Below are positions 52,439-64,000 of a DNA stretch of 64,000 bases, piece after piece (within the stretch, counting starts at the first letter, position 1; each line of letters starts with the position of its first letter). The notes beneath the pieces are model-generated. The model was not told the origin of the DNA and did no database searches. It worked only from the letters and a program-made list of their open reading frames with translations. The DNA comes from Siphonodentalium dalli (Eukaryota; Mollusca; Scaphopoda; Gadilida; Siphonodentaliidae). The position numbers and the translations under genes were made by a program. The DNA lies in NCBI GenBank assembly GCA_032622095.1, contig CP136069.1, positions 35,874,194-35,938,193 on the forward strand. The letters are read 5' to 3'.

Positions 52439-54792
52439 GGCCCCATAAAATGCCCAGTATTTTTGAAAGCGACTGTACTTTGCATCTGCACGGGCAAAAT
52501 CCCTTTAACGTTTTGGACACTTTTATCGTATCAATGTGCAAGCAGGCATGTTTCGCGATAGGACGGCACATTCGGTCGCTGGCCGGACCTCACGGTTTGG
52601 CTAATGAGCAGGGGTTGGGAGTTGGATAATTGAGGTGGGGCAGGCTGGTTGAGGACTCATAAAATGCCCAGTATTTTTGAAAGCGACTGTACTTTGCATC
52701 TGCACAGGCAAAATCCCTTTAACGTTTTTGACACTTTTATCGTATCAATGTGCAAGCAGGCATGTTTCGCGATATGACGGCACATTCGGTCGCAGTCCGA
52801 ACCTCACGGTTTGGCTAATGAGCAGGGGTTGGGAGTTGGATAATTGGGGTGGGGCAGGCTGTTTTGAAGCCTCATAAAATGCCCAGTATTTTTGAAAGCG
52901 ACTGTACTTTGCATCTGCACGGGCAAAATCCCTTTAACGTTTTGGACACTTTTATCGTATCAATGTGCAAGCAGGCATGTTTCGCGATAGGACGGCACAT
53001 TCTGTCGCAGGCCGGACCTCACTGTTTGGCTAATGAGCAGGGTTTGGGAGTTGGATCATTGGGGTGGGGCAGGCTGTTTGATGCCCCATAAAATGCCCAG
53101 TATTTTTGAAAGCGACTGTACATTGCATCTGCACGGGCAAAATCCCTTTAACGTTTTTGACACTTTTATCGTATCAATGTGCAAGCAGGCATGTTTCGCG
53201 ATAGGACGGCACATTCGGTCGCAGGCCGAACCTCACGGTTTGTCTAATGAGCAGGGGTTGGGAGTTGGATAATTGGGGTGGGGCAGGCTGTTTGAGGCCC
53301 ATAAAATGCCCAGTATTTTTGAAAGCGACTGTACTTTGCATCTGCACGGGCAAAATCCCTTTAACGTTTTGGAAACTTTTATCGTATCAATGTGCAAGCA
53401 GGCATGTTTCGCGATAGGACGGCACATTCGGTCGCAGGCCGGACCTCACGGTTTGGCTAATGAGCAGGGGTTGGAAGTTGGATAATTGGGATGGGGCAGG
53501 CTGTTTGAGGCCCCATAAAATGCCCAGTATTTTTGAAAGCGACTGTACTTTGCATATGCACAGGCAAAATCCCTTTAACGTTTTGGACACTTTTATCGTA
53601 TCAATGTGCAAGCAGGCATGTTACGCGATAGGACGGTACATTCGGTCGCAGGCCGGCCCTCACGGTTTGGCTAATGAGCAGGGGTTGGGAGTTGGATAAT
53701 TGGGGTGGGGCAGGCTGTTTGAGGCCCCATAAAATGCCCAGTATTTTTGAAAGTGACTGTACTTTGCATCTGCACGGGCAAAATCCCTTTAACGTTTTGG
53801 ACACTTTTATCGTATCAATGTGCAAGCAGGCATGTTTCACGATAGGACGGCACATTCGGTCGCAGGCCGGACCTCACGGTTTGGCTAATGAGCAGGGGTT
53901 GGAAGTTGGATACTTGGGGTGGGGCAGGCTGTTTGAGGCCCCATAAAATGCCCAGTATTTTTGAAAGCGACTGTACTTTGCATCTGCACGGGCAAAATCC
54001 CTTTAAGGTTTTGGACACTTCTGTCGCATCAATGTGCAAGCAGGCATGTTTCGCGATAGGACGGCACATTCGGTCGCAGGCCGGACCTCACGGTTTGGCT
54101 AATGAGCAGGGGTTGGGAGTTGGATAATTGGGGTAGGGCAGGCTGTTTGAGGCCCCATAAAATGCCCAGTATTTTTGAAAGCGACTGTACTTTGCATATG
54201 CACAGGCAAAATCCCTTTAACGTTTTGGACACTTTTATCGTATCAATGTGCAAGCAGGCATGTTTCGCGATAGGACGGCACATTCGGTCGCAGGCCGGAC
54301 CTCACGGTTTGGCTAATGAGCAGGGGTTGGGAGTTGGATAATTGGGGTGGGGCAGGCTATTTGAGGCCCCATAAAATGCCCAGTATTTTTGAAAGCGACT
54401 GTACTTTGCATATGCACAGGCAAAATCCCTTTAACGTTTTGGACACTTTTATCGTATCAATGTGCAAGCAGGCATATTTCGCGATAGGACGGCACATTCG
54501 GTCGCAGGCCGGACCTCACGGTTTGGCTAATGAGCAGGGGTTGGCAGTTGGATAATTGGGGTGGGGCAGGCTATTTGATGCCCCATAAAATGCCTAGTAT
54601 TTTTGAAAGCGACTGTACTTTGCATCTGCACGGGCAAAATCCCTTTAACGTTTTTGACACTTTTATCGTATCAATGTGCACGTAGGCATGTTTCGCGATA
54701 GGACGGCACATTCGGTCGCAGGCCGGACCTCACGGTTTGGCTAATGAGCAGGGGTTGGGAGTTGGATAATTGGGGTGGGGCAGGCTGTTTGA
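52439..54792. repeat. HOR unit U1, 11-mer (2,354 bp)
   Basis: Opens with a consensus-like monomer carrying tcgctggccgg, then attgaggtgggg/ggttgaggactcat, gttttgaagcctcat, tttgggagttggatcattgg with ttgatgcccc, gaggcccat, ggaagttgg with gggatgg, gttacgcg/ggtacattcgg/ggccggcc, tttcacgat, cttctgtcgcatc and two catatgcacagg types, and closes with ttgatgcccc and gtgcacgtagg. This order is repeated with expansions in U2 and U3. Confidence 0.88.
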
Positions 54793-57700
54793 GGCCCCAT
54801 AAAATGCCCAGTATTTTTGAAAGCGACTGTACTTTGCATCTGCACGGGCAAAATCCCTTTAACGTTTTGGACACTTTTATCGTATCAATGTGCAAGCAGG
54901 CATGTTTCGCGATAGGACGGCACATTCGGTCGCTGGCCGGACCTCACGGTTTGGCTAATGAGCAGGGGTTGGGAGTTGGATAATTGAGGTGGGGCAGGCT
55001 GGTTGAGGACTCATAAAATGCCCAGTATTTTTGAAAGCGACTGTACTTTGCATCTGCACAGGCAAAATCCCTTTAACGTTTTTGACACTTTTATCGTATC
55101 AATGTGCAAGCAGGCATGCTTCGCGATATGACGGCACATTCGGTCGCAGTCCGAACCTCACGGTTTGGCTAATGAGCAGGGGTTGGGAGTTGGATAATTG
55201 GGGTGGGGCAGGCTGTTTTGAAGCCTCATAAAATGCCCAGTATTTTTGAAAGCGACTGTACTTTGCATCTGCACGGGCAAAATCCCTTTAACGTTTTGGA
55301 CACTTTTATCGTATCAATGTGCAAGCAGGCATGTTTCGCGATATGACGGCACATTCTGTCGCAGGCCGGACCTCACTGTTTGGCTAATGAGCAGGGTTTG
55401 GGAGTTGGATCATTGGGGTGGGGCAGGCTGTTTGATGCCCCATAAAATGCCCAGTATTTTTGAAAGCGACTGTACATTGCATATGCACGGGCAAAATCCC
55501 TTTAACGTTTTTGACACTTTTATCGTATCAATGTGCAAGCAGGCATGTTTCGCGATAGGACGGCACATTCGGTCGCAGGCCGAACCTCACGGTTTGGCTA
55601 ATGAGCAGGGGTTGGGAGTTGGATAATTGGGGTGGGGCAGGCTGTTTGAGGCCCATAAAATGCCCAGTATTTTTGAAAGCGACTGTACTTTGCATCTGCA
55701 CGGGCAAAATCCCTTTAACGTTTTGGACACTTTTATCGTATCAATGTGCAAGCAGGCATGTTTCGCGATAGGACGGCACATTCGGTCGCAGGCCGGACCT
55801 CACGGTTTGGCTAATGAGCAGGGGTTGGAAGTTGGATAATTGGGATGGGGCAGGCTGTTTGAGGCCCCATAAAATGCCCAGTATTTTTGAAAGCGACTGT
55901 ACTTTGCATATGCACAGGCAAAATCCCTTTAACGTTTTGGACACTTTTATCGTATCAATGTGCAAGCAGGCATGTTACGCGATAGGACGGTACATTCGGT
56001 CGCAGGCCGGCCCTCACGGTTTGGCTAATGAGCAGGGGTTGGGAGTTGGATAATTGGGGTGGGGCAGGCTGTTTGAGGCCCCATAAAATGCCCAGTATTT
56101 TTGAAAGTGACTGTACTTTGCATCTGCACGGGCAAAATCCCTTTAACGTTTTGGACACTTTTATCGTATCAATGTGCAAGCAGGCATGTTTCACGATAGG
56201 ACGGCACATTCGGTCGCAGGCCGGACCTCACGGTTTGGCTAATGAGCAGGGGTTGGAAGTTGGATACTTGGGGTGGGGCAGGCTGTTTGGGGCCCCATAA
56301 AATGCCCAGTATTTTTGAAAGCGACTGTACTTTGCATCTGCACGGGCAAAATCCCTTTAAGGTTTTGGACACTTCTGTCGTATCAATGTGCAAGCAGGCA
56401 TGTTACGCGATAGGACGGTACATTCGGTCGCAGGCCGGCCCTCACGGTTTGGCTAATGAGCAGGGTTTGGGAGTTGGATCATTGGGGTGGGGCAGGCTGT
56501 TTGATGCCCCATAAAATGCCCAGTATTTTTGAAAGCGACTGTACATTGCATCTGCACGGGCAAAATCCCTTTAACGTTTTTGACACTTTTATCGTATCAA
56601 TGTGCAAGCAGGCATGTTTCGCGATAGGACGGCACATTCGGTCGCAGGCCGAACCTCACGGTTTGTCTAATGAGCAGGGGTTGGGAGTTGGATAATTGGG
56701 GTGGGGCAGGCTGTTTGAGGCCCATAAAATGCCCAGTATTTTTGAAAGCGACTGTACTTTGCATCTGCACGGGCAAAATCCCTTTAACGTTTTGGAAACT
56801 TTTATCGTATCAATGTGCAAGCAGGCATGTTTCGCGATAGGACGGCACATTCGGTCGCAGGCCGGACCTCACGGTTTGGCTAATGAGCAGGGGTTGGAAG
56901 TTGGATAATTGGGATGGGGCAGGCTGTTTGAGGCCCCATAAAATGCCCAGTATTTTTGAAAGCGACTGTACTTTGCATATGCACAGGCAAAATCCCTTTA
57001 ACGTTTTGGACACTTTTATCGTATCAATGTGCAAGCAGGCATGTTACGCGATAGGACGGTACATTCGGTCGCAGGCCGGCCCTCACGGTTTGGCTAATGA
57101 GCAGGGGTTGGGAGTTGGATAATTGGGGTGGGGCAGGCTGTTTGAGGCCCCATAAAATGCCCAGTATTTTTGAAAGTGACTGTACTTTGCATCTGCACGG
57201 GCAAAATCCCTTTAACGTTTTGGACACTTTTATCGTATCAATGTGCAAGCAGGCATGTTTCACGATAGGACGGCACATTCGGTCGCAGGCCGGACCTCAC
57301 GGTTTGGCTAATGAGCAGGGGTTGGAAGTTGGATACTTGGGGTGGGGCAGGCTGTTTGAGGCCCCATAAAATGCCCAGTATTTTTGAAAGCGACTGTACT
57401 TTGCATCTGCACGGGCAAAATCCCTTTAAGGTTTTGGACACTTCTGTCGCATCAATGTGCAAGCAGGCATGTTTCGCGATAGGACGGCACATTCGGTCGC
57501 AGGCCGGACCTCACGGTTTGGCTAATGAGCAGGGGTTGGGAGTTGGATAATTGGGGTAGGGCAGGCTGTTTGAGGCCCCATAAAATGCCCAGTATTTTTG
57601 AAAGCGACTGTACTTTGCATATGCACAGGCAAAATCCCTTTAACGTTTTGGACACTTTTATCGTATCAATGTGCAAGCAGGCATGTTTCGCGATAGGACG

Positions 57701-58215
57701 GCACATTCGGTCGCAGGCCGGACCTCACGGTTTGGCTAATGAGCAGGGGTTGGGAGTTGGATAATTGGGGTGGGGCAGGCTATTTGAGGCCCCATAAAAT
57801 GCCCAGTATTTTTGAAAGCGACTGTACTTTGCATATGCACAGGCAAAATCCCTTTAACGTTTTGGACACTTTTATCGTATCAATGTGCAAGCAGGCATAT
57901 TTCGCGATAGGACGGCACATTCGGTCGCAGGCCGGACCTCACGGTTTGGCTAATGAGCAGGGGTTGGCAGTTGGATAATTGGGGTGGGGCAGGCTATTTG
58001 ATGCCCCATAAAATGCCTAGTATTTTTGAAAGCGACTGTACTTTGCATCTGCACGGGCAAAATCCCTTTAACGTTTTTGACACTTTTATCGTATCAATGT
58101 GCACGTAGGCATGTTTCGCGATAGGACGGCACATTCGGTCGCAGGCCGGACCTCACGGTTTGGCTAATGAGCAGGGGTTGGGAGTTGGATAATTGGGGTG
58201 GGGCAGGCTGTTTGA
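54793..58215. repeat. HOR unit U2, 16-mer (3,423 bp)
   Basis: Same order as U1, but the five monomers at 55436-56504 are repeated at 56505-57573, where U1 has one copy (53082-54150). The length equals U1 plus exactly one 1,069-bp duplication. The joint is visible near 56400-56460, where a cttctgtcg monomer runs into gttacgcg/ggtacattcgg and then gagcagggtttggg. Confidence 0.9.
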
Positions 58216-61200
58216 GGCCCCATAAAATGCCCAGTATTTTTGAAAGCGACTGTACTTTGCATCTGCACGGGCAAAATCCCTTTAACGTTTTGGACACTTT
58301 TATCGTATCAATGTGCAAGCAGGCATGTTTCGCGATAGGACGGCACATTCGGTCGCTGGCCGGACCTCACGGTTTGGCTAATGAGCAGGGGTTGGGAGTT
58401 GGATAATTGAGGTGGGGCAGGCTGGTTGAGGACTCATAAAATGCCCAGTATTTTTGAAAGCGACTGTACTTTGCATCTGCACAGGCAAAATCCCTTTAAC
58501 GTTTTTGACACTTTTATCGTATCAATGTGCAAGCAGGCATGCTTCGCGATATGACGGCACATTCGGTCGCAGTCCGAACCTCACGGTTTGGCTAATGAGC
58601 AGGGGTTGGGAGTTGGATAATTGGGGTGGGGCAGGCTGTTTTGAAGCCTCATAAAATGCCCAGTATTTTTGAAAGCGACTGTACTTTGCATCTGCACGGG
58701 CAAAATCCCTTTAACGTTTTGGACACTTTTATCGTATCAATGTGCAAGCAGGCATGTTTCGCGATATGACGGCACATTCTGTCGCAGGCCGGACCTCACT
58801 GTTTGGCTAATGAGCAGGGTTTGGGAGTTGGATCATTGGGGTGGGGCAGGCTGTTTGATGCCCCATAAAATGCCCAGTATTTTTGAAAGCGACTGTACAT
58901 TGCATATGCACGGGCAAAATCCCTTTAACGTTTTTGACACTTTTATCGTATCAATGTGCAAGCAGGCATGTTTCGCGATAGGACGGCACATTCGGTCGCA
59001 GGCCGAACCTCACGGTTTGGCTAATGAGCAGGGGTTGGGAGTTGGATAATTGGGGTGGGGCAGGCTGTTTGAGGCCCATAAAATGCCCAGTATTTTTGAA
59101 AGCGACTGTACTTTGCATCTGCACGGGCAAAATCCCTTTAACGTTTTGGACACTTTTATCGTATCAATGTGCAAGCAGGCATGTTTCGCGATAGGACGGC
59201 ACATTCGGTCGCAGGCCGGACCTCACGGTTTGGCTAATGAGCAGGGGTTGGAAGTTGGATAATTGGGATGGGGCAGGCTGTTTGAGGCCCCATAAAATGC
59301 CCAGTATTTTTGAAAGCGACTGTACTTTGCATATGCACAGGCAAAATCCCTTTAACGTTTTGGACACTTTTATCGTATCAATGTGCAAGCAGGCATGTTA
59401 CGCGATAGGACGGTACATTCGGTCGCAGGCCGGCCCTCACGGTTTGGCTAATGAGCAGGGGTTGGGAGTTGGATAATTGGGGTGGGGCAGGCTGTTTGAG
59501 GCCCCATAAAATGCCCAGTATTTTTGAAAGTGACTGTACTTTGCATCTGCACGGGCAAAATCCCTTTAACGTTTTGGACACTTTTATCGTATCAATGTGC
59601 AAGCAGGCATGTTTCACGATAGGACGGCACATTCGGTCGCAGGCCGGACCTCACGGTTTGGCTAATGAGCAGGGGTTGGAAGTTGGATACTTGGGGTGGG
59701 GCAGGCTGTTTGGGGCCCCATAAAATGCCCAGTATTTTTGAAAGCGACTGTACTTTGCATCTGCACGGGCAAAATCCCTTTAAGGTTTTGGACACTTCTG
59801 TCGCATCAATGTGCAAGCAGGCATGTTTCGCGATAGGACGGCACATTCGGTCGCAGGCCGGACCTCACGGTTTGGCTAATGAGCAGGGGTTGGGAGTTGG
59901 ATAATTGGGGTGGGGCAGGCTGTTTGAGGCCCCATAAAATGCCCAGTATTTTTGAAAGCGACTGTACTTTGCATATGCACAGGCAAAATCCCTTTAACGT
60001 TTTGGACACTTTTATCGTATCAATGTGCAAGCAGGCATGTTTCGCGATAGGACGGCACATTCGGTCGCAGGCCGGACCTCACGGTTTGGCTAATGAGCAG
60101 GGGTTGGGAGTTGGATAATTGGGGTGGGGCAGGCTATTTGAGGCCCCATAAAATGCCCAGTATTTTTGAAAGCGACTGTACTTTGCATATGCACAGGCAA
60201 AATCCCTTTAACGTTTTGGACACTTTTATCGTATCAATGTGCAAGCAGGCATATTTCGCGATAGGACGGCACATTCGGTCGCAGGCCGGACCTCACGGTT
60301 TGGCTAATGAGCAGGGGTTGGCAGTTGGATAATTGGGGTGGGGCAGGCTATTTGATGCCCCATAAAATGCCTAGTATTTTTGAAAGCGACTGTACTTTGC
60401 ATCTGCACGGGCAAAATCCCTTTAACGTTTTTGACACTTTTATCGTATCAATGTGCAAGCAGGCATGTTTCGCGATAGGACGGCACATTGGGTCGCAGGC
60501 CGGACCTCACGGTTTGGCTAATGAGCAAGGGTTGGGAGTTGGATAATTGGGGTGGGGCAGGCTGTTTGAGGCCCATAAAATGCCGAGTATTTTTGAAAGC
60601 GACTGTACTTTGCATCTGCACGGGCAAAATCCCTTTAACGTTTTGGACACTTTTATCGTATCAATGTGCAAGCAGGCATGTTTCGCGATAGGACGGCACA
60701 TTCGGTCGCAGGCCGGACCTCACGGTTTGGCTAATGAGCAGGGGTTGGAAGTTGGATAATTGGGGTGGGGCAGGCTGTTTGAGGCCCCATAAAATGCCCA
60801 GTATTTTTGAAAGCGACTGTACTTTGCATATGCACAGGCAAAATCCCTTTAACGTTTTGGACACTTTTATCATAGCAATGTGCAAGCAGGCATGTTACGC
60901 GATAGGACGGCACATTCGGTCGCAGGCCGGCCCTCACGGTTTGGCTAATGAGCAGGGGTTGGGAGTTGGATAATTGGGGTGGGGCAGGCTGTTTGAGGCC
61001 CCATAAAATGCCCAGTATTTTTGAAAGTGACTGTACTTTGCATCTGCACGGGCAAAATCCCTTTAACGTTTTGGACACTTTTATCGTATCAATGTGCAAG
61101 CGATAGGACGGCACATTCTGTCGCAGGCCGGACCTCACTGTTTGGCTAATGAACAGGGGTTGGGAGTTGGATAATTGGGGTGGGGCAGGCTGTTTGAGGC

Positions 61201-62053
61201 CCCATAAAATGCCCAGTATTTTTGAAAGCGACTGTACATTGCATCTGCACGGGCAAAATCCCTTTAACGTTTTTGACACTTTTATCGTATCAATGTGCAA
61301 GCAGGCATGTTTCGCGATAGGACGGCACATTCTGTCGCAGGCCGGACCTCACTGTTTGGCTAATGAGCAGGGGTTGGGAGTTGGATAATTGGGGTAGGGC
61401 AGGATGTTTGAGGCCCCATAAAATGCCCAGTATTTTTGAAAGCGACTGTACATTGCATCTGCACGGGCAAAATTCCTTTAACGTTTTGGACACTTTTATC
61501 GTATCAATGTGCAAGCAGGCATGTTTCGCGATAGGATGGCACATTCGGTCGCAGGCCGAACCTCACGGTTTGGCTAATGAGCAGGGGTTGGGAGTTGGAT
61601 CATTGGGGTGGGGCAGGCTGTTTTGAGGCCCCATAAAATGCCCAGTATTTTTGAAAGCGACTGTAATTTGCATCTGCACGGGCAAAATCCCTTTAACGTT
61701 TTGGACACTTTTATCGTGTCAATGTGCAAGCAGGCATGTTTCGCGATAGGACGGCACATTCGGTCGCAGGCCGGACCTCACGGTTTGGCTAATGAGCAGG
61801 GGTTGGGTGTTGGATAATTGAGGTGGGGCAGGCTGGTTGAGGCCCCATAAAATGCCCAAAATTTTTGAAAGCGACTGTACTTTGCATCTGCACAGGCAAC
61901 ATCCCTTTAGGGTTTGGACACTTTTATCGTATCAATGTGCACGTATGCATGTTTCGCGATAGGACGGCACATTCGGTCGCAGGCCGGACCTCACAGTTTG
62001 GCTAATGAGCAGGGGTTGGGAGTTGGATAATTGGGGTGGGGCAGGCTGTTTGA
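58216..62053. repeat. HOR unit U3, 18-mer (3,838 bp)
   Basis: Follows U1 with a single 5-mer up to about 60.57 kb, then adds seven further monomers before the next unit start. The added part includes catagcaatg, a 13-bp deletion near 61100, ggtagggcagg copies, and the ggcaacatccctttaggg/gtgcacgtatgcatg monomer that also precedes U1. The last few monomers match 51.96-52.44 kb at an offset of 9,615 bp. Confidence 0.86.
61100..61101. other. 13-bp deletion junction in a monomer
   Basis: gtgcaagcaggcatgtttcgcgatagg is reduced to gtgcaagcgatagg. The missing 13 bases lie between two gc dinucleotides. No second copy of this junction was seen, so it appears to be young. Confidence 0.8.
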
Positions 62054-64000
62054 GGCCCCATAAAATGCCCAGTATTTTTGAAAGCGACTGTACTTTGCAT
62101 CTGCACGGGCAAAATCCCTTTAACGTTTTGGACACTTTTATCGTATCAATGTGCAAGCAGGCATGTTTCGCGATAGGACGGCACAATCGGTCGCAGGCCG
62201 GACCTCACGGTTTGGCTAATGAGCAGGGGTTGGGAGTTGGATAATTGAGGTGGGGCAGGCTGGTTGAGGACTCATAAAATGCCCAGTATTTTTGAAAGCG
62301 ACTGTACTTTGCATCTGCACAGGCAAAATCCCTTTAACGTTTTTGACACTTTTATCGTATCAATGTGCAAGCAGGCATGTTTCGCGATATGACGGCACAT
62401 TCGGTCGCAGTCCGAACCTCACGGTTTGGCTAATGAGCAGGGGTTGGGAGTTGGATAATTGGGGTGGGGCAGGCTGTTTTGAAGCCTCATAAAATGCCCA
62501 GTATTTTTGAAAGCGACTGTACTTTGCATCTGCACGGGCAAAATCCCTTTAACGTTTTGGACACTTTTATCGTATCAATGTGCAAGCAGGCATGTTTCGC
62601 GATAGGATGGCACATTCGGTCGCAGGCCGGACCTCACTGTTTGGCTAATGAGCAGGGGTTGGGAGTTGGATAATTGGGGTGGTGCAGGCTGTTTGAGGCC
62701 CCATAAAATGCCCAGTATTTATGAAAGCGACTGTACATTGCATCTGCACGGGCAAAATCCCTTTAACGTTATTGACACTTTTATCGTATCAATGTGCAAG
62801 CAGGCATGTTTCGCGATAGGACGGCACATTCTGTCGCAGGCCGGACCTCACTGTTTGGCTAATGAGCAGGGGTTGGGAGTTGGATAATTGGGGTAGGGCA
62901 GGCTGTTTGAGGCCCCATAAAATGCCCAGTATTTTTGAAAGCGACTGTACATTGCATCTGCACGGGCAAAATCCCTTTAACGTTTTGGACACTTTTATCG
63001 TATCAATGTGCAAGCAGGCATGTTTCGCGATAGGATGGCGCATTCGGTCGCAGGCCGAACCTCACGGTTTGGCTAATGGGCAGGGGTTGGGAGTTGGATA
63101 ATTGGGGTGGGGCAGGCTGTTTTGAGGCCCCATAAAATGCCCAGTATTTTTGAAAGCGACTGTAATTTGCATCAGCACGGGCAAAATCCCTTTAACGTTT
63201 TGGACACTTTTATCGAATCAATGTGCAAGCAGGCATGTTTCGCGATAGGACGGCACATTCGGTCGCAGGCCGGACCTCACGGTTTGGCTAATGAGCAGGG
63301 GTTGGGAGTTGGATAATTGGGGTGGGGCAGGCTGTTTGAGGCCCCATAAAATGCCCAGTATTTTTGAAAGCGACTGTACTTTGCATATGCACAGGCAAAA
63401 TCCCTTTAACGTTTTGGACACTTTTATCGTATCAATGTGCAAGCAGGCATGTTTCGCGATAGGACGGCACATTCGGTCGCAGGCCGGACCTCACGGTTTG
63501 GCTAATGAGCAGGGGTTGGAAGTTGGATAATTGGGGTGGGGCAGGCTGTTTGAGGCCCCATAAAATACCCAGTATTTTTGAAAGCGACTGTACTTTGCAT
63601 CTGGACGGGCAAAATCCCTTTAACGTTTTGGACACTTTTATCGTATCAATGTGTAAGCAGGCATGTTTCGCGATAGGACGGCACATTCGGTCGCAGGCCG
63701 GACCTCACGGTTTGGCTAATGAGCAGGGGTTGGAAGTTGGATAATTGGGGTGGGGCAGGCTGTTTTAAGGCCCCATAAAATACCCAGTATTTTTGAAAGC
63801 GACTGTACTTTGCATATGCACATGCAAAATCCCTTTAACGTTTTGGACACTTTTATCGTATCAATGTGCAAGCAGGCATGTTTCGCGATAGGACGGCACA
63901 TTCGGTCGCAGGCCGGCCCTCACGGTTTGGCTAATGAGCAGGGGTTGGGAGTTGGATAATTGGGGTGGGGCAGGCTGTTTGAGGCCCCATAAAATGCCCA
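62054..64000. repeat. HOR unit U4, partial (9 monomers to the window edge)
   Basis: Opens like U1-U3 (consensus-like, attgaggtgggg/ggttgaggactcat, gttttgaagcctcat). It then takes up the attctgtcg, ggtagggcagg and ctgtaatttgc monomers of the end of U3, which lie 1,499 bp upstream. The final monomers carry cataaaatacccag. The array continues past the window end. Confidence 0.78.

Larger units (their letters stand above)
1..64000. repeat. Satellite DNA array, ~214-bp monomer, about 299 copies
   Basis: Every part of the window is a copy of the same unit, recognisable by the ordered landmarks ccccataaaatgcc, tatttttgaaag, gcatctgcac, gttttggacac, atcgtatcaatgtgcaag, tttcgcgatagg, attcggtcgcagg, ggtttggctaatgagcagg and ggataattggggtgggg. 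Landmark spacing is 214 bp in most copies. It is 215 where ttttgagg replaces tttgagg, and 213 where attgggtgggg or ggcccat lacks one base. All copies lie in the same orientation. Copies differ by a few substitutions, and shared combinations of these define higher-order repeats. No unique sequence interrupts the array and neither end is reached. This is what known eukaryotic satellites look like. Centromeric or heterochromatic location is inference, and the family itself is not one I recognise. Confidence 0.97.

Noticed and set aside
1-64000. Repetitive protein gene encoded by the array
   Set aside because: The usual 214-bp unit shifts frame at every copy. Forward frames hit taa in ggataatt, in ccataaaatg or in ctttaacg, and indels are tolerated freely. 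The recurring short peptides are by-products of repetition.
1-64000. CRISPR array or bacterial repeat
   Set aside because: There are no short repeats separated by unique spacers. The entire unit repeats, so this is a head-to-tail satellite.

Overview
The whole 64 kb window is one uninterrupted tandem array of a roughly 214-bp satellite monomer, about 299 head-to-tail copies in a single orientation. It starts and ends inside a monomer, so neither edge of the array is present. I find no protein-coding gene, RNA gene, transposable element, CRISPR array or unique sequence. The many short open frames are the same few peptides recurring once per monomer. The monomer is usually 214 bp, which is not a multiple of 3, and all forward frames meet stops within about one repeat, so this is not a repetitive protein gene.

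A clean homogeneous array of this size, arranged in higher-order repeats (HORs), points to a eukaryotic chromosome, most likely centromeric, pericentromeric, subtelomeric or heterochromatic DNA. I do not recognise the monomer family and cannot name the organism. By hand count the consensus monomer is about 50% GC, has 11 CpGs (observed/expected about 0.8) and is G-rich on the + strand. Each copy carries a G-run cluster that could form a G-quadruplex and, in most copies, one NruI site.

Layout by HOR phase (monomer start taken at the ggcc of ggccccataaaatg). 1-19.1 kb: three related supercopies of 28, 31 and 28 monomers sharing a conserved 16-18-monomer core; the third carries an internal 5-monomer duplication. 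19.1-24.5 kb: a 2,567-bp 12-mer tandem duplication with nearly identical copies. 24-30 kb: a trimer block used three times and two 4-mer duplications. 30-52 kb: a mosaic of 6-mer, 9-mer, 4-mer and 14-mer duplications, an 8.1-kb long-range duplication and several small indels, two of them shared by duplicated copies. 52.4-64 kb: 11-mer, 16-mer and 18-mer versions of one HOR, where the 16-mer is exactly the 11-mer plus an internal 5-mer duplication (2,354 + 1,069 = 3,423 bp).

Monomer variants are regionally sorted along the array: some diagnostic variants stop near 19 or 27 kb, others first appear near 13.8, 24.4, 30.4 or 32.7 kb. The window therefore records a local history of unequal exchange and conversion. 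No genes act together here; any biological role would belong to the array as chromatin or as a transcribed satellite, which the sequence alone cannot show.
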